A stretch of 64,000 bases of DNA from Agrobacterium tumefaciens (GTDB taxonomy: Bacteria; Pseudomonadota; Alphaproteobacteria; Rhizobiales; Rhizobiaceae), in the NCBI RefSeq assembly GCF_000834635.1, contig NZ_JXQV01000001.1:124001-188000 (forward strand), given 5' to 3'. The notes below the pieces were generated by a model, which was given only the letters and a program-made list of their open reading frames with translations, was not told the DNA's origin and ran no database searches. Every line of letters starts with the position of its first letter. Positions within the stretch are counted from its first letter, which is position 1. Below are positions 37,179 through 47,651 of the stretch, in pieces. The translations under genes and the position numbers were made by a program.

Positions 37179-38561
37179 TCAGACCCGGCGCAGGACCGTC
37201 GCGTAGAAGCCATCGACACCACCGAACATATCGGGTGTCGTGCGAAGGTCGCCATCCGGGTTGACCGCAATCTCCATCCCGGGGAAAGCGTCGACGCTCA
37301 CAGGCACCCGTTCAAGCGATGTTTCACTGGCCAGAACCCTGGCGACCATCTCTTCACCCTCGGATGGGTCGAGCGAGCAATTGGAAAACACCACGATGCC
37401 GCCCGGCTTGACCAGCGTTATGGCGTGACGCAACATCTGCTCCTGCAAACCGGCAAGCTTGGCAATATCCTTCTCATCCTTGGTCCAGCAAACATCAGGA
37501 TGCTTGCGCAGGGTTCCCGTGGAAGAGCAGGGAGCATCCAACAAGACGGCATCGAAAAGCTCCGTCGGCTGAAACTTCAGCATGTTGGTTTCAACCAGTT
37601 CCGCCTGCATTTGAAGGCGGCCCAGGTTTTCACGAAGCCGCTTCAGCCGGTTGCCAGATTGGTCCAGCGCCGTCACTGTTGCACCGCTCAAAATCAACTG
37701 TGCCGTCTTTCCGCCGGGAGCAGCACATAGGTCAGCCACACGCTTGCCCTTGAGATCGCCCATCAGGCGCACCGGCATGCTCGCTGAGAAGTCCTGCACC
37801 CACCATTCGCCCTCATCGAAACCTTCAAGCGCCGAGACAGAGCCCTCGAAAGAACCAAGTCGCACAGTGCCATTCGGCATCACCTGGCCATTGAGCTTTT
37901 CCGCCCATCCTTCAGGCTCAGATTTGACGGTGATATCAATGACCGACGGAATGAGCTGAGCTTGGGCCATGCGCGCCGCAGCGTCCTCTCCGTAAACCTT
38001 GGAAAGCCTGTTGTAGAACCACTTTGGCAGAACCGGAATGCCGCTGACAGCATCCAGCACAGCATCTTTTTCACGGCCCAGACGGCGCAAGACAGCATTG
38101 ACGAGTTTCATGAAACGTTTGTTGCGCGGGTCGCGATGGGCCTGTTCGACGGCAAGATCGACGGCGGAATGGTCAGGAACATCGAGATAAAGCATCTGCG
38201 CCGCACCAACCACAAGAACATGGTGCAAGGAGCGAGCACCCTGGGGCAGGGGGCCATCCAGCAGCATGCCAAGCGCATGCTCGATGCGCGGCAGATGGCG
38301 AAGTGCGGTGTTGACGATAGCGCGCACCAAAGCACGGTCAGCCACGCTCAGCGCCCGATAGACCGGATTGCCGTTTTCAGCATCCATCATCCCGTCAAGG
38401 GAGGTCTGCTTGTCGAGAACTGCCGACAGAATCTTGACTGCAGCAACGCGCGACCCAAGGCCGGGCTTCCACTCACCATCGAATTCGGATGAGTCGACAT
38501 TTCTACCAGACGGGCGACGTTTAAACTGTTTTGCCGGTTTGGCAGAGGAATCGGATGTCAA
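37179..38561 (-). CDS. rsmB: 16S rRNA m5C methyltransferase, RsmB/Sun family
   Basis: SAM-dependent cytosine-5 methyltransferase for rRNA, 460 aa. An N-terminal NusB-like RNA-binding domain (about 35-165, with [22 protein letters not shown] and [13 protein letters not shown]) is followed by the catalytic Rossmann domain with [34 protein letters not shown] and the nucleophile segment [15 protein letters not shown]. It starts at a TTG (38561) overlapping the htpX stop as TTGA, with AAAGG upstream; the next in-frame Met is well inside the protein. In the 220 bp upstream of the next gene (36958-37178) I see only the ribosome site of the heparinase-fold gene. Confidence 0.9.
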   Translation of the reverse strand: MTSDSSAKPAKQFKRRPSGRNVDSSEFDGEWKPGLGSRVAAVKILSAVLDKQTSLDGMMDAENGNPVYRALSVADRALVRAIVNTALRHLPRIEHALGMLLDGPLPQGARSLHHVLVVGAAQMLYLDVPDHSAVDLAVEQAHRDPRNKRFMKLVNAVLRRLGREKDAVLDAVSGIPVLPKWFYNRLSKVYGEDAAARMAQAQLIPSVIDITVKSEPEGWAEKLNGQVMPNGTVRLGSFEGSVSALEGFDEGEWWVQDFSASMPVRLMGDLKGKRVADLCAAPGGKTAQLILSGATVTALDQSGNRLKRLRENLGRLQMQAELVETNMLKFQPTELFDAVLLDAPCSSTGTLRKHPDVCWTKDEKDIAKLAGLQEQMLRHAITLVKPGGIVVFSNCSLDPSEGEEMVARVLASETSLERVPVSVDAFPGMEIAVNPDGDLRTTPDMFGGVDGFYATVLRRV

Positions 38562-39517
38562 GACCAGGGACCTTTACGCTCATTATTGTCTTCTTTTCCG
38601 CCACCAATATTCGGGACGGAGCGTGATTTGCGGACCGGCTTAGCACTTGTAGGCTGATAGGTCGATGGCCGAGAAAATTCCTGCGACATGGCCTGCAAGG
38701 CAGCAATCCGGTTTTCGGCATTCGGGTGGGTCGAAAACAGGTTGTCCATCTTCTGGCCTGAGAGCGGATTGATGATGAACATATGGGCTGTCGCGGGGTT
38801 CCGCTCGGCATCCTCATTGTGAATGCGTTGCGCAGCGCCTGAAATCTTCTGCAGCGCCGAAGCCAGCCACAATGGGTTACCGCATATTTCCGCACCGCGA
38901 CGGTCGGCAGAATATTCGCGTGTGCGGCTGATGGCCATTTGCACCAGCATGGCAGCAAAGGGCGCAACGATCATACCGACGATCACACCGATAAAGCCGA
39001 GCGGATTGTTGTTCTCGCGATTGCCGCCCATGAAGAAAGCGAGATTGCCGAGCATCGAGATCGCGCCCGCGAGCGTCGCGGTGATGGTCATGATCAATGT
39101 GTCGCGGTTTTGAATATGCGCCAGCTCATGCGCCATAACTGCCGCGACTTCATTCGGCGTCAATTGCTCCATCAGGCCTGTGGATGCTGCAACAGCGGCA
39201 TTCTCAGGATTGCGACCGGTTGCGAAGGCGTTCGGCTGCGGGCTGTCATAGACATAGACTTTCGGCATTGGAAGATTGGCATTGTGAGAGAGATCACGGA
39301 TCATCGAGAAGAATTCGGACGCATTATGCTCGTCAATCTCCTGCGCGTGATAGGCTTTCAGCACCATCTTGTCTGAATTCCAGTAGGAAAACAGGTTCAT
39401 GCCCGCCGCAAACAGCAGCGCGATCATCATGCCGCCCCGCCCACCGATGAGGAAACCGAGACCCATGAACAAGGCCGTCATGAACGCCAACAACATGGCA
39501 GTACGCATCATGTTCAT
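38558..39517 (-). CDS. htpX: HtpX membrane zinc metalloprotease
   Basis: Inner-membrane M48 metalloprotease of membrane-protein quality control, 319 aa. Two N-terminal membrane segments cover about residues 5-45, the zinc motif HELAH is at 130-134 with [13 protein letters not shown] supplying the third ligand region, and two further hydrophobic segments lie near 145-190. The C-terminal tail is basic and low in complexity ([24 protein letters not shown]). I chose the ATG at 39517, with GGAG 8 bases upstream, over a TTG five codons earlier. The stop overlaps the rsmB start, so the two are coupled. Confidence 0.93.
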   Translation of the reverse strand: MNMMRTAMLLAFMTALFMGLGFLIGGRGGMMIALLFAAGMNLFSYWNSDKMVLKAYHAQEIDEHNASEFFSMIRDLSHNANLPMPKVYVYDSPQPNAFATGRNPENAAVAASTGLMEQLTPNEVAAVMAHELAHIQNRDTLIMTITATLAGAISMLGNLAFFMGGNRENNNPLGFIGVIVGMIVAPFAAMLVQMAISRTREYSADRRGAEICGNPLWLASALQKISGAAQRIHNEDAERNPATAHMFIINPLSGQKMDNLFSTHPNAENRIAALQAMSQEFSRPSTYQPTSAKPVRKSRSVPNIGGGKEDNNERKGPWS

Positions 39518-39619
39518 CAAAAATCTCCGCAAAAAGTGAAATTGCTTATCAAGCCCACGACTTCTATAATCTGGGTGACGAAGAAACGCTTTTCAATATC
39601 GCGTCATGAGGTCTGAGAT

Positions 39620-39820
39620 ATGGATACGCCCGAACACGACAATAACAATGATGTCGTAAAAGTTCTGTCACCCGCCGCCGAGCGCGCGCTGGCGGAAGCA
39701 GAGCAACGCCGCAAACAGGCGAAAGAGCTGGAACTCCCCCCGGAAACGGGTGGACGCGGCGGCGCCGAGCCGGTGCGGTTCGGGGATTGGGAAATCAAAG
39801 GGCGGGCAATAGATTTTTGA
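39620..39820 (+). CDS. DUF1674 / SDHAF4-like succinate dehydrogenase assembly factor
   Basis: 66 aa protein ending in the DUF1674 signature GGRGGAEPVRFGDWEIKGRAIDF. The eukaryotic homologue SDHAF4 binds flavinylated SdhA and helps assemble succinate dehydrogenase; the alphaproteobacterial proteins are presumed to do the same. The N-terminal half is acidic and then a charged helix (AAERALAEAEQRRKQAKELE). It is divergent from htpX across about 100 bp and convergent with parB, with about 60 bp between them. Confidence 0.85.
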   Translation: MDTPEHDNNNDVVKVLSPAAERALAEAEQRRKQAKELELPPETGGRGGAEPVRFGDWEIKGRAIDF

Positions 39821-39879
39821 TCGGCGAGGACACCGCCCCCGACGATCCTGATCATTGCTAGCTATGGACGGAATAGAAC

Positions 39880-40764
39880 TTAGTTCTGTTCCAGCAGGCG
39901 GCAGACGGCTTCCAACTGCTCCAATGTGCGGTAGTTGATGCGGATATGCCCGCCCGTCCCCTTGTGGTTGATCTTCACATCGAGGCCGAGAGCGTCGGCC
40001 AGCGTACGCTCCAACGCAATCGTGTCGGAATCTTTCTCGTGTTCCGGCTTGCGGCCGTGCATGGGATCAAGCTGCGCCCTGATATCGGCCTGCGCAAGGC
40101 GCTCCGCATCTCGAACCGATAGGCCGCGCGAAACGATATTGCGCGCAAGATAGGTTGGATCGGACGTCGGCACGAGCGCACGCGCATGGCCTGCCGAGAG
40201 CGTACCCTCAGCCAGCATGTCACGAACAGCATCCGGCAGCTTCAAAAGGCGCAGACTGTTGGCAACATGGCTGCGGCTCTTACCGATGATTTCACCGAGA
40301 TCATTCTGCGTATAACCATGCTCGGCAATCAACTGATCATAACCAAGCGCTTCTTCGAGCGGGTTCAGGTCCGAGCGCTGAACGTTTTCAACAATTGCCA
40401 GCTCCAGCGCCGTGCGATCATCCACGTCACGGACGATGACGGGAACTTCCGTAAAGCCTGCCAGCTGCGCAGCGCGCCAGCGGCGTTCACCAGCGATAAT
40501 CTCGTAGCGGTTGGGTTCGACCGTTCTCACAACGACAGGCTGTACGATGCCATGCTGCCGGATCGATGACGCCAGATCCTGAAGCTCACTCTCATCAAAA
40601 TGGCGACGCGGATTGCGCGGACTACGAGCGATGAACTCAATCGGAATCATCCGGTCGGGGCTTACGGGACGCTGCTCTCCACCAACAGGCAGAGGCTGGT
40701 CCATTTCGCCAATCAATGCAGCAAGGCCGCGCCCCAACCGGCGTTTGGATAGATCGTCGCTCAT
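39880..40764 (-). CDS. parB: chromosome partitioning protein ParB
   Basis: CTP-dependent clamp that loads at parS and organises the origin region, 294 aa. The N terminus KRRLGRGLAALIG interacts with ParA. The ParB/Srx domain has the CTP-binding GERRWRAAQLAGF (from residue 92) and ENVQRSDLNPLEEALGYDQL. The helix-turn-helix that reads parS is around TQNDLGEIIGKSRSHVANSLRLLKLP, and a dimerisation tail ends at LLEQN. It lies about 100 bp downstream of parA. Six parS-like sites are found in the window, the best one in rsmG, 1.5 kb away. Confidence 0.97.
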   Translation of the reverse strand: MSDDLSKRRLGRGLAALIGEMDQPLPVGGEQRPVSPDRMIPIEFIARSPRNPRRHFDESELQDLASSIRQHGIVQPVVVRTVEPNRYEIIAGERRWRAAQLAGFTEVPVIVRDVDDRTALELAIVENVQRSDLNPLEEALGYDQLIAEHGYTQNDLGEIIGKSRSHVANSLRLLKLPDAVRDMLAEGTLSAGHARALVPTSDPTYLARNIVSRGLSVRDAERLAQADIRAQLDPMHGRKPEHEKDSDTIALERTLADALGLDVKINHKGTGGHIRINYRTLEQLEAVCRLLEQN

Positions 40765-40864
40765 GAAAAATACTCCAAAATAACCTGCCAGCAGAAACTG
40801 GCTTAACCGCTTACGTCAGGATATCAGACGCGTTAGCCGTCAACAATCCAGACGGCAAGCCTTG

Positions 40865-41656
40865 CTACGCCGCCTTTCGCAAGCGTTCACGCTGAATGAC
40901 TTCGGATGCCAGCTGCAAATAGGCCTGACTGCCCGCACATTTCAGATCATACAGGATCGCTGGTTTACCATAGGACGGCGCTTCGGACACCCGGACATTC
41001 CGAGGGATGAGGGTGTGGTAGACCTTTTCCCCAAGATGCGTGCGAACATCGTTCACGACCTGTTGCGCGAGATTGTTGCGGGAATCGAACATCGTCAGGA
41101 CGATGCCTTGAATATCGAGAGCCGGATTGACCGTGCCGCGTATCTGATTGACCGTATCGAGTAGCTGGCTGAGACCTTCGAGCGCAAAGAATTCGCACTG
41201 GAGAGGGACCAGAACGGAATGCGCTGCTGCCATGGCATTCATCGTCAGCAAATTGAACGAAGGAGGGCAGTCAACCAGAATGTAGGAATAAGCCAGAGCC
41301 TCAGCGGAATGCAACGCGCTTCGGAGCAGAAAGACGCGGTTGGACGAATTCGCCACTTCCATCTCGAAGCCCAGCAAATCCATTGTCGATGCAACAATAT
41401 CGAGATTCGGAACCGCCGTGGGCACGACCACTTCGCTGATCGAATTGGCGCCGATCAACAGGTCGTAGGATGACAGCTTGCGCTCGCGGCGGTCTATGCC
41501 AAGTCCCGTGCTTGCATTGCCCTGTGGATCCAGATCAACCAGCAAAACACGCTCACCGATGGCAGCCAGTGCGGTTGCCAGATTGATGGCCGTGGTCGTT
41601 TTTCCCACACCACCCTTTTGATTGGCGATCGTAATGATGCGATTTTTTTCAAACAT
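40865..41656 (-). CDS. parA: chromosome partitioning ATPase ParA
   Basis: Deviant Walker ATPase that segregates ParB-parS complexes, 263 aa. The deviant Walker A is NQKGGVGKTTTAINLATAL, followed by VLLVDLDPQGNASTGLG and ILVDCPPSFNLLTMNAM. I placed the start at the ATG 41656, close to the conserved RIITIANQKGG; the frame is open to 41701 but that would overlap the 3' end of rsmG. It forms a leftward run with mnmE, mnmG, rsmG and parB, the order seen at many bacterial origins. Confidence 0.97.
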   Translation of the reverse strand: MFEKNRIITIANQKGGVGKTTTAINLATALAAIGERVLLVDLDPQGNASTGLGIDRRERKLSSYDLLIGANSISEVVVPTAVPNLDIVASTMDLLGFEMEVANSSNRVFLLRSALHSAEALAYSYILVDCPPSFNLLTMNAMAAAHSVLVPLQCEFFALEGLSQLLDTVNQIRGTVNPALDIQGIVLTMFDSRNNLAQQVVNDVRTHLGEKVYHTLIPRNVRVSEAPSYGKPAILYDLKCAGSQAYLQLASEVIQRERLRKAA

Positions 41657-41675
41657 GATGCCGTACCTGACCTGG

Positions 41676-42296
41676 TCAATCAGCTTTTCGACGTAGATCA
41701 CTGATTTCGAGCACTACAGAGCTCGCTTCTATACTGCTTTGATGTCTTATCAGATCGAAATCCCAACGAATACGGGCTTTCTGCACCTCGGCTTCGTAAT
41801 CCCTGCCTTTGTTGAGATAGGAACGCAATTTGCCGTTCAAAACCACCCACGGATGGATGTAATCAAACAACGAGTCCAACTCTGCCAGTGCGCGTGCAGA
41901 GACAGCATCACAGGGACCGACAAGCGAAGGCGCAGTTTCGATTCGAACCGGATGGACTGAGCCGCGCGCGCCGGTTTCTTTCAGCGCGACACGCAGGAAT
42001 GCGGCCTTTTTATTGTTGCTTTCAACCAGGTGAACCCAGCCATCTTGCTGCTCGGCCAGCAGAATGGCCGTTATAATGCCGGGAAAGCCGCCACCGCTAC
42101 CCAGATCGACCCAAGTCCGCGACTGGGATGAGATATGGAAAATCTGGGCACTATCGGCGATATGGCGTGACCATAGCTCTGGAAGAGTGGAGGGAGCCAC
42201 CAGATTTGTCGTGGCATTCCATTTCTTGAAAAGCTCAACAAAATGCTCGAGTCGTTCTTGTGTTTCACGTGAAACACTCTGGCCGTTTATCATCAT
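41676..42296 (-). CDS. rsmG: 16S rRNA m7G methyltransferase RsmG (GidB)
   Basis: SAM-dependent N7-methylation of G527 in 16S rRNA, 206 aa. Motifs are [12 protein letters not shown], the SAM site [20 protein letters not shown] and [13 protein letters not shown]. The N-terminal codons for SVSRET coincide with a perfect parS palindrome (42261-42276), so this stretch serves both protein coding and ParB binding. It lies 11 bp after mnmG and about 19 bp before parA. Two adjacent ATG codons could serve as start. Confidence 0.96.
   Translation of the reverse strand: MMINGQSVSRETQERLEHFVELFKKWNATTNLVAPSTLPELWSRHIADSAQIFHISSQSRTWVDLGSGGGFPGIITAILLAEQQDGWVHLVESNNKKAAFLRVALKETGARGSVHPVRIETAPSLVGPCDAVSARALAELDSLFDYIHPWVVLNGKLRSYLNKGRDYEAEVQKARIRWDFDLIRHQSSIEASSVVLEISDLRRKAD
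42261..42276. promoter_or_regulatory. parS site 2, perfect palindrome (TGTTTCACGTGAAACA)
   Basis: Exact match to the bacterial chromosomal parS consensus. It lies inside the first codons of rsmG, about 6.6 kb left of the DnaA boxes and about 1.5 kb from parB. Confidence 0.95.
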
Positions 42297-42307
42297 GCTA
42301 GGACTCG

Positions 42308-44185
42308 TTATAGCTGTGCTGTGCGCTTTTCGATGGTGGAGGCAGAGCCTTTTCTTACCAAGGCAAGGATGAGCGAAATCGCAGCGGGTGTCATTCCATC
42401 CACTCTCGCTGCCTGCGCAATGCTGATAGGGCGGGCGGCCTGAAGCTTCTGCTTTAGCTCGCTCGAAAGGCCGGACAACTGTGTAAAGTCGAAGTCATCC
42501 GGTATGGTTCGATCTTCATCACGCTTGATGTCGACAATGTCAGCATGCTGACGCTTCATATAGACAGCGTAGCTCGCTTCGATTTCCAGAACTTCAGCGA
42601 TCTTCGGAGAGAAAGCGGAAAGCTCAGGCCAGACCTGCTTAAGGCTGTCAACGGTTGTGTCGGGGTAGGCAAGCAGTTCGTAAGCTGTTCGCCTCTGCCC
42701 ATCGCGGTTGAGCTTCAACCCGTGGACGCCAGCTTGAGATGGCGTAATAGACAGATCGTGCAGAAGCGCGCGCGCCTGGACGAGGTCATCAACGAAATCG
42801 CCGTAGCGCTTCGCACGCGCTGGACCGACGATGCCTGCTGCCAGACCAACCGGCGTCAACCGAAGGTCTGCATTATCGACGCGGAGTGATAGGCGGTACT
42901 CCGCACGAGACGTAAACATACGGTATGGCTCGGATACACCCTTGGACGTCAGATCATCGATCATGACGCCGATATAAGATTCAGTCCGGCTGAAATGCAT
43001 TGGAGCACTATCGCTGGCTAGCAGCGAAGCGTTAAGCCCAGCCACAAGCCCCTGCGCCGCCGCCTCTTCATAGCCTGTTGTACCGTTGATTTGTCCCGCC
43101 AGAAACAGACCGGGAATTTTCCGGCATTCGAGCGACGGGCGCAATTCTCTGGGATCGACGTAATCATATTCGATCGCATAGCCCGCCTGAAGAATTTTGA
43201 CCTTCTCCAGACCCGGGATCGTATGAATGAACATCTCTTGCACGGACAGAGGAAGAGACGTCGAAATACCGTTGGGATATATCGTGTCGTCATCAAGCCC
43301 TTCTGGCTCGAGGAATATCTGGTGGCCATCACGCTCGCCGAAGCGAACGATTTTGTCTTCGATCGACGGGCAATAGCGCGGGCCGACGCCTTCGATCTGA
43401 CCAGAATACATGGCTGAAAGGTGGATATTATCCTGAATAATTTTATGACCCGCAGGCGTGGTGCGGGTAACACCGCATTCGATCTGCCGGTTTGAGATCG
43501 TATCCGTCATGAAGGAGAAAGGAATTGGATCCTCGTCCGCGCCTTGGCGCTCAACTGCGTCCCAATCGATCGTCTTCCCGTCAAGCCTCGCCGGCGTTCC
43601 GGTTTTCAGCCGGCCCATTTTAAGGCCAGCACGCGCCAGTGTGTCCGACAGACCAACGGAAGGTTTCTCGCCCACTCGTCCAGCCGGAATCTTTTCGGAA
43701 CCGATATGGATCAAGCCTCGAAGGAATGTGCCGCTTGTTAGGACAACTGCACGGCAAGCGATCTTCTCTCCACTGGCCAGAACGACCGCAGAAATGACTC
43801 CGTCCTTGAACTCGATATCATAGGCATCGCCTTCGACAACGCTCAGATTGCCGATCTCAGCGATCTCGCGCTGCATCGCTTGGTTATAAAGCTTGCGGTC
43901 TGCCTGGGTGCGGGGCCCACGAACGGCAGGACCCTTTTTTCTGTTGAGCATACGAAATTGAATGCCAGCCGCATCGGCAACGCGGCCCATCAATCCATCA
44001 AGTGCATCGATTTCGCGGACCAAATGACCCTTACCCAAACCACCAATGGCAGGGTTGCAGGACATGATACCGATTGTCTGCGCATTATGGGTGAGCAGCG
44101 CCGTCTTTGCACCGTGACGTGCGGCAGCAGCGGCCGCTTCGCTACCGGCATGACCTCCGCCAATTACAACGACATCATATGTCAT
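42308..44185 (-). CDS. mnmG: tRNA uridine 5-carboxymethylaminomethyl modification enzyme MnmG (GidA)
   Basis: FAD-dependent partner of MnmE in forming (c)mnm5U at the tRNA wobble position, 625 aa. The N-terminal dinucleotide fold is [24 protein letters not shown], followed by [40 protein letters not shown] and GRFG-type [11 protein letters not shown]. The helical C-terminal domain binds MnmE and tRNA. It is 53 bp after mnmE and 11 bp before rsmG, a standard origin-proximal gene order. Confidence 0.97.
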   Translation of the reverse strand: MTYDVVVIGGGHAGSEAAAAAARHGAKTALLTHNAQTIGIMSCNPAIGGLGKGHLVREIDALDGLMGRVADAAGIQFRMLNRKKGPAVRGPRTQADRKLYNQAMQREIAEIGNLSVVEGDAYDIEFKDGVISAVVLASGEKIACRAVVLTSGTFLRGLIHIGSEKIPAGRVGEKPSVGLSDTLARAGLKMGRLKTGTPARLDGKTIDWDAVERQGADEDPIPFSFMTDTISNRQIECGVTRTTPAGHKIIQDNIHLSAMYSGQIEGVGPRYCPSIEDKIVRFGERDGHQIFLEPEGLDDDTIYPNGISTSLPLSVQEMFIHTIPGLEKVKILQAGYAIEYDYVDPRELRPSLECRKIPGLFLAGQINGTTGYEEAAAQGLVAGLNASLLASDSAPMHFSRTESYIGVMIDDLTSKGVSEPYRMFTSRAEYRLSLRVDNADLRLTPVGLAAGIVGPARAKRYGDFVDDLVQARALLHDLSITPSQAGVHGLKLNRDGQRRTAYELLAYPDTTVDSLKQVWPELSAFSPKIAEVLEIEASYAVYMKRQHADIVDIKRDEDRTIPDDFDFTQLSGLSSELKQKLQAARPISIAQAARVDGMTPAAISLILALVRKGSASTIEKRTAQL

Positions 44186-44225
44186 TATAATAAATCCTTG
44201 TTTCTTGAAGCCGCGTCCGGCTCAA

Positions 44226-44241
44226 TGTTTCACGTGAATCA
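44226..44241. promoter_or_regulatory. parS-like site 3 (TGTTTCACGTGAATCA)
   Basis: One mismatch to consensus; read on the minus strand it is TGATTCACGTGAAACA, identical to site 4. It overlaps the mnmE stop codon and the mnmE-mnmG spacer, and contains a GANTC sequence (GAATC). Confidence 0.8.
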
Positions 44242-45564
44242 TTTTCCGATACAGAACTCGGAGAAAATCACACCGAGCAAATCCTCAACATCGACGCGTC
44301 CGGTTATACGCCCCAGCGACATCGCCGCCAATCTGAGATACTCCGACCTGATTGCAAGGTCCATTCCTTCGGAATTCTGCGCATCACTAACATAGTTGAG
44401 CGTCTCTTCAAGGCGTTTCTTATGACGAGCGCGAACGGGAGCTAGGCCATGGCTCGAGCCAACACGCTTTTGAATCTCTGAGGTAATCGCCAATCTCAAG
44501 GCATCGAGGCCAATGCCGTTCTTGGCGGATATGGCGAGATCACAGTCAGTCAGATCGCCTTCACCGCGCAGATCAGCTTTGGTAGCCAAGTGTATGACGG
44601 TCGTATCTCCCGTCGTTTCAATTTGTTGCGCTTCCGAATCAATATCGCAAAGAAGCAAAACGAGATCAGCCTGGGCTGCAGTTCTGCGGGCTCTAGAAAT
44701 CCCTTCAATCTCCACTGGGTCAATTGTATCGCGCAGACCGGCTGTGTCGTAGAGACGCACGAGGTAACCGTCGATATTGAGGTCGACGTCAATAACATCG
44801 CGCGTGGTTCCGGCAATATCAGTTACGATAGCGACGTCACGTCCGCTCAATGCATTCAGAAGGCTTGATTTACCGACGTTGGGCGCGCCAACGAGAGCGA
44901 CCTTGAAGCCATCTCTGATGATTTCTGAAGAAGAGCTGCCGCTTAAATGCTGCGAAATCTCCAGATGCAGTTTATGAACTTCATCCCACACTTGCGCTGC
45001 CACAGAGTCAGGAACATCTTCTTCATCCGAAAAATCCAGCTCCGCCTCGATCAAGGCACGGCAGCGAGTCAGTTTGTTCGCCCAGCCGTCATAGACCGCA
45101 GAGAGCCTGCCGGATGTCTGCTCGACGGCGAGCCTTCTCTGCATCTCCGTTTCCGCTTTAAGAAGGTCTGCCAGACCCTCTACTTCCAACAGGTCCATCT
45201 TGCCATTGTCGAAGGCGCGTTTTGAGAACTCGCCGGCTTCTGCGGGTCTAAGTCCGGGAATGGCGTCCAACTCGGCAAAGACCGCGTCAACAACCGCAAG
45301 GCTTCCATGCAGCTGGATCTCCACACAGTCTTCGCCCGTAAAGGAATTCGGACCAGGAAACACAATCACTAGTGCTTGATCCAAAACCTCATTGTTTCGG
45401 TTTCGAATCGTTTTAAGGGACGCATTCCGGGGTGAGGGCAGCTGAGGGCCGATCAGTCCCGCCAGCGCATTAAAAGCTTCCGATCCGCTAATGCGCATCA
45501 CGGCGACACCCGCTGGCAGCCGCCCACTTGAAAGCGCATATATTGTACTTTCCGGATGCGCCAT
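44239..45564 (-). CDS. mnmE: tRNA modification GTPase MnmE (TrmE)
   Basis: Potassium-activated GTPase that acts with MnmG on tRNA wobble uridines, 441 aa. The N-terminal formyl-THF-binding domain starts TIYALSSGRLPAGVAVMRISG. The inserted G domain has VALVGAPNVGKSSLLNALSGRDVAIVTDIAGTTRD (P-loop and switch I) and LYDTAGLRDT. The protein ends in the hallmark CIGK with the conserved Cys. I chose the ATG at 45564, with AGGGAG upstream. It starts the mnmE-mnmG-rsmG-parA-parB series; a hairpin separates it from rho. Confidence 0.97.
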   Translation of the reverse strand: MAHPESTIYALSSGRLPAGVAVMRISGSEAFNALAGLIGPQLPSPRNASLKTIRNRNNEVLDQALVIVFPGPNSFTGEDCVEIQLHGSLAVVDAVFAELDAIPGLRPAEAGEFSKRAFDNGKMDLLEVEGLADLLKAETEMQRRLAVEQTSGRLSAVYDGWANKLTRCRALIEAELDFSDEEDVPDSVAAQVWDEVHKLHLEISQHLSGSSSSEIIRDGFKVALVGAPNVGKSSLLNALSGRDVAIVTDIAGTTRDVIDVDLNIDGYLVRLYDTAGLRDTIDPVEIEGISRARRTAAQADLVLLLCDIDSEAQQIETTGDTTVIHLATKADLRGEGDLTDCDLAISAKNGIGLDALRLAITSEIQKRVGSSHGLAPVRARHKKRLEETLNYVSDAQNSEGMDLAIRSEYLRLAAMSLGRITGRVDVEDLLGVIFSEFCIGK

Positions 45565-45591
45565 CTGGTTCTCCCTACCTCTCAAACAATT

Positions 45592-45618
45592 GGCCGCGTC
45601 CGTTTTCCAGACGCGGCC
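45592..45618 (-). terminator. hairpin after rho
   Basis: GGCCGCGTC (45592-45600) pairs perfectly with GACGCGGCC (45610-45618) around a 9-base loop, directly downstream of rho on the minus strand and upstream of mnmE. It is followed by AATTGTTTG rather than a pure T run, so it may be a weak terminator. Confidence 0.5.
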
Positions 45619-45651
45619 TTATCACTCATTGCTACAAGACAGGCCGATGAA

Positions 45652-46917
45652 TCAGGTGTTCATCGATTCGAAGAAATCGCCATTTGTCTTTGTCTGCTTC
45701 AGCTTGTCGATCAGGAACTCGATGGCATCTGTCGTTCCCATTGGCGCAAGAATCCGGCGAAGGACAAAGATCTTCTGGAGATCCTGGCGCGGCACAAGCA
45801 GGTCTTCCTTACGCGTACCGGATTTGAGAATATCCATGGACGGGAAGATGCGCTTGTCGGCCACCTTGCGATCCAGAACGATTTCCGAGTTACCGGTGCC
45901 CTTGAACTCTTCGAAGATGACTTCATCCATACGGCTGCCCGTATCGATCAGGGCCGTCGCGATGATGGTCAGCGAGCCGCCTTCTTCGATGTTACGAGCC
46001 GCACCGAAGAAACGCTTAGGCCTCTGAAGGGCGTTCGCATCCACACCACCGGTCAAGACCTTGCCGGAAGAGGGAACAACGGTGTTGTAAGCGCGTCCGA
46101 GACGTGTGATCGAATCCAGCAGGATAACGACGTCACGGCCATGTTCGACAAGGCGCTTGGCCTTTTCAATGACCATTTCCGCGACCTGAACGTGGCGCAC
46201 GGCTGGCTCATCGAAGGTGGAGGAAACGACTTCGCCCTTAACAGAGCGCTGCATGTCCGTCACTTCTTCCGGACGCTCGTCGATCAGAAGAACGATCAGA
46301 TAGCATTCTGGATGGTTTGCGGTGATCGAGTGCGCGATATTCTGCAACAGAACGGTCTTACCGGTGCGCGGTGGCGCGACGATCAATCCACGCTGGCCTT
46401 TGCCGAGCGGCGTGACGAGATCCATCACGCGGGCAGAGAGGTCCTTGGATGTCGGAATTTCCAGTTCCAGTTTGAACCGCTCATTCGGGTAAAGCGGCGT
46501 CAAATTGTCGAAGTGGACCTTATGACGGATCTTCTCCGGGTCATCGAAATTGATCGTGTTGACTTTCAGAAGGGCGAAATAACGCTCACCTTCCTTGGGC
46601 CCACGGATCGGGCCTTCCACCGTATCGCCTGTTTTCAGCGAGAAACGGCGGATCTGCGATGGCGAAATATAGATATCGTCGGGGCCGGGGAGGTAGTTGG
46701 CATTCGCGGAACGCAAGAAGCCGAAACCGTCCTGAAGAACTTCAACGACACCTTCACCAATGATCTCGACGTCCTGGCTCGCCAGTACCTTGAGGATAGC
46801 AAACATGAGCTCCTGCTTGCGCATCGTGCTCGCGTTTTCGACTTCCAGGGATTCGGCAAAAGTCAGCAAATCAGTCGGAGATTTGCTCTTAAGTTCCTGA
46901 AGCTTCATTTCAGCCAT
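45652..46917 (-). CDS. rho: transcription termination factor Rho
   Basis: Hexameric RNA-dependent ATPase and helicase that ends transcription, 421 aa. The N-terminal part begins [26 protein letters not shown], then comes the RNA-binding cold-shock-like domain with [13 protein letters not shown]. The Walker A is [20 protein letters not shown], and [29 protein letters not shown] is near invariant. The C terminus is complete (DFFESMNT). The spacer to hemJ (46918-47102) holds the rho leader, where attenuation could occur, but I see no defined structure there. Confidence 0.97.
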   Translation of the reverse strand: MAEMKLQELKSKSPTDLLTFAESLEVENASTMRKQELMFAILKVLASQDVEIIGEGVVEVLQDGFGFLRSANANYLPGPDDIYISPSQIRRFSLKTGDTVEGPIRGPKEGERYFALLKVNTINFDDPEKIRHKVHFDNLTPLYPNERFKLELEIPTSKDLSARVMDLVTPLGKGQRGLIVAPPRTGKTVLLQNIAHSITANHPECYLIVLLIDERPEEVTDMQRSVKGEVVSSTFDEPAVRHVQVAEMVIEKAKRLVEHGRDVVILLDSITRLGRAYNTVVPSSGKVLTGGVDANALQRPKRFFGAARNIEEGGSLTIIATALIDTGSRMDEVIFEEFKGTGNSEIVLDRKVADKRIFPSMDILKSGTRKEDLLVPRQDLQKIFVLRRILAPMGTTDAIEFLIDKLKQTKTNGDFFESMNT

Positions 46918-47102
46918 GAAGAGAAAGACCGTTTTAAATATGTGTGTGGGGGAAGGCTTGATCGCGAATCAGGTACTGAGGGTGTCCCGCAGACGGCTGA
47001 ATAATTCACATGCCATTGAGATGAGTGTGCGGAAAATAGCGGCTCAACCCGAAACCCGCAAGAGGAAAGCACCAATTCCGAGAAAATTATCGTGATGAGC
47101 CG

Positions 47103-47651
47103 TTATGCGAAGGGTTTCACAACCACAAGTATGACGATTGCGATCATCAGAAGGGTCGGAACTTCATTCATCAACCGCCAGTGACGGGCATTGCGGGTGT
47201 TTTCATCCCGTGCAAAGCGGCGAACACTGCGGCTGAAATACACATGCGTCACAGTCATGGCAACGACGAGTGCAATTTTGGCATGAAGCCACCCACCCGA
47301 AAAGCCATAAACCGACCAGGCGAGATAGAGCCCAAGCACCCAGGAAATCATCATGGCAGGGTTCATGATGACCTTCATCAACCTCTGTTCCATGATTTTG
47401 AAGGTCTCAGACTTGTCAGAGCCTGGTGCTGCATCCGTGTGATAGATGAAAAGCCGGGGCAAATAGAACAGACCTGCCATCCACGAGATGACAGCGATGA
47501 TGTGGAGCGACTTGATCCACAGATAGGCATCAGCCGGATCGACATGCAGCACGACAGCCACCATGCCAACGAAGACAGCCAGTGCTGCTCCTGCCCGCAA
47601 CCGGGTCTTTCGCCCTGCTGTGGCCGATGTCTGTGCGTTGTCGCTCATCAT
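47103..47651 (-). CDS. hemJ: HemJ protoporphyrinogen IX oxidase
   Basis: Membrane protein oxidising protoporphyrinogen IX, the penultimate step of heme synthesis in most alphaproteobacteria, 182 aa. It has about four to five hydrophobic segments and the family motifs [28 protein letters not shown] (His and Met) and [21 protein letters not shown]. The start overlaps the hemE stop in ATGATGA, so the two are coupled. The neighbour hemE supplies an earlier intermediate of the same pathway. Confidence 0.93.
   Translation of the reverse strand: MMSDNAQTSATAGRKTRLRAGAALAVFVGMVAVVLHVDPADAYLWIKSLHIIAVISWMAGLFYLPRLFIYHTDAAPGSDKSETFKIMEQRLMKVIMNPAMMISWVLGLYLAWSVYGFSGGWLHAKIALVVAMTVTHVYFSRSVRRFARDENTRNARHWRLMNEVPTLLMIAIVILVVVKPFA

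Noticed and set aside
45556-47004. 482-codon plus-strand frame over rho
   Set aside because: Antisense shadow of rho; no recognisable domain or ribosome site.
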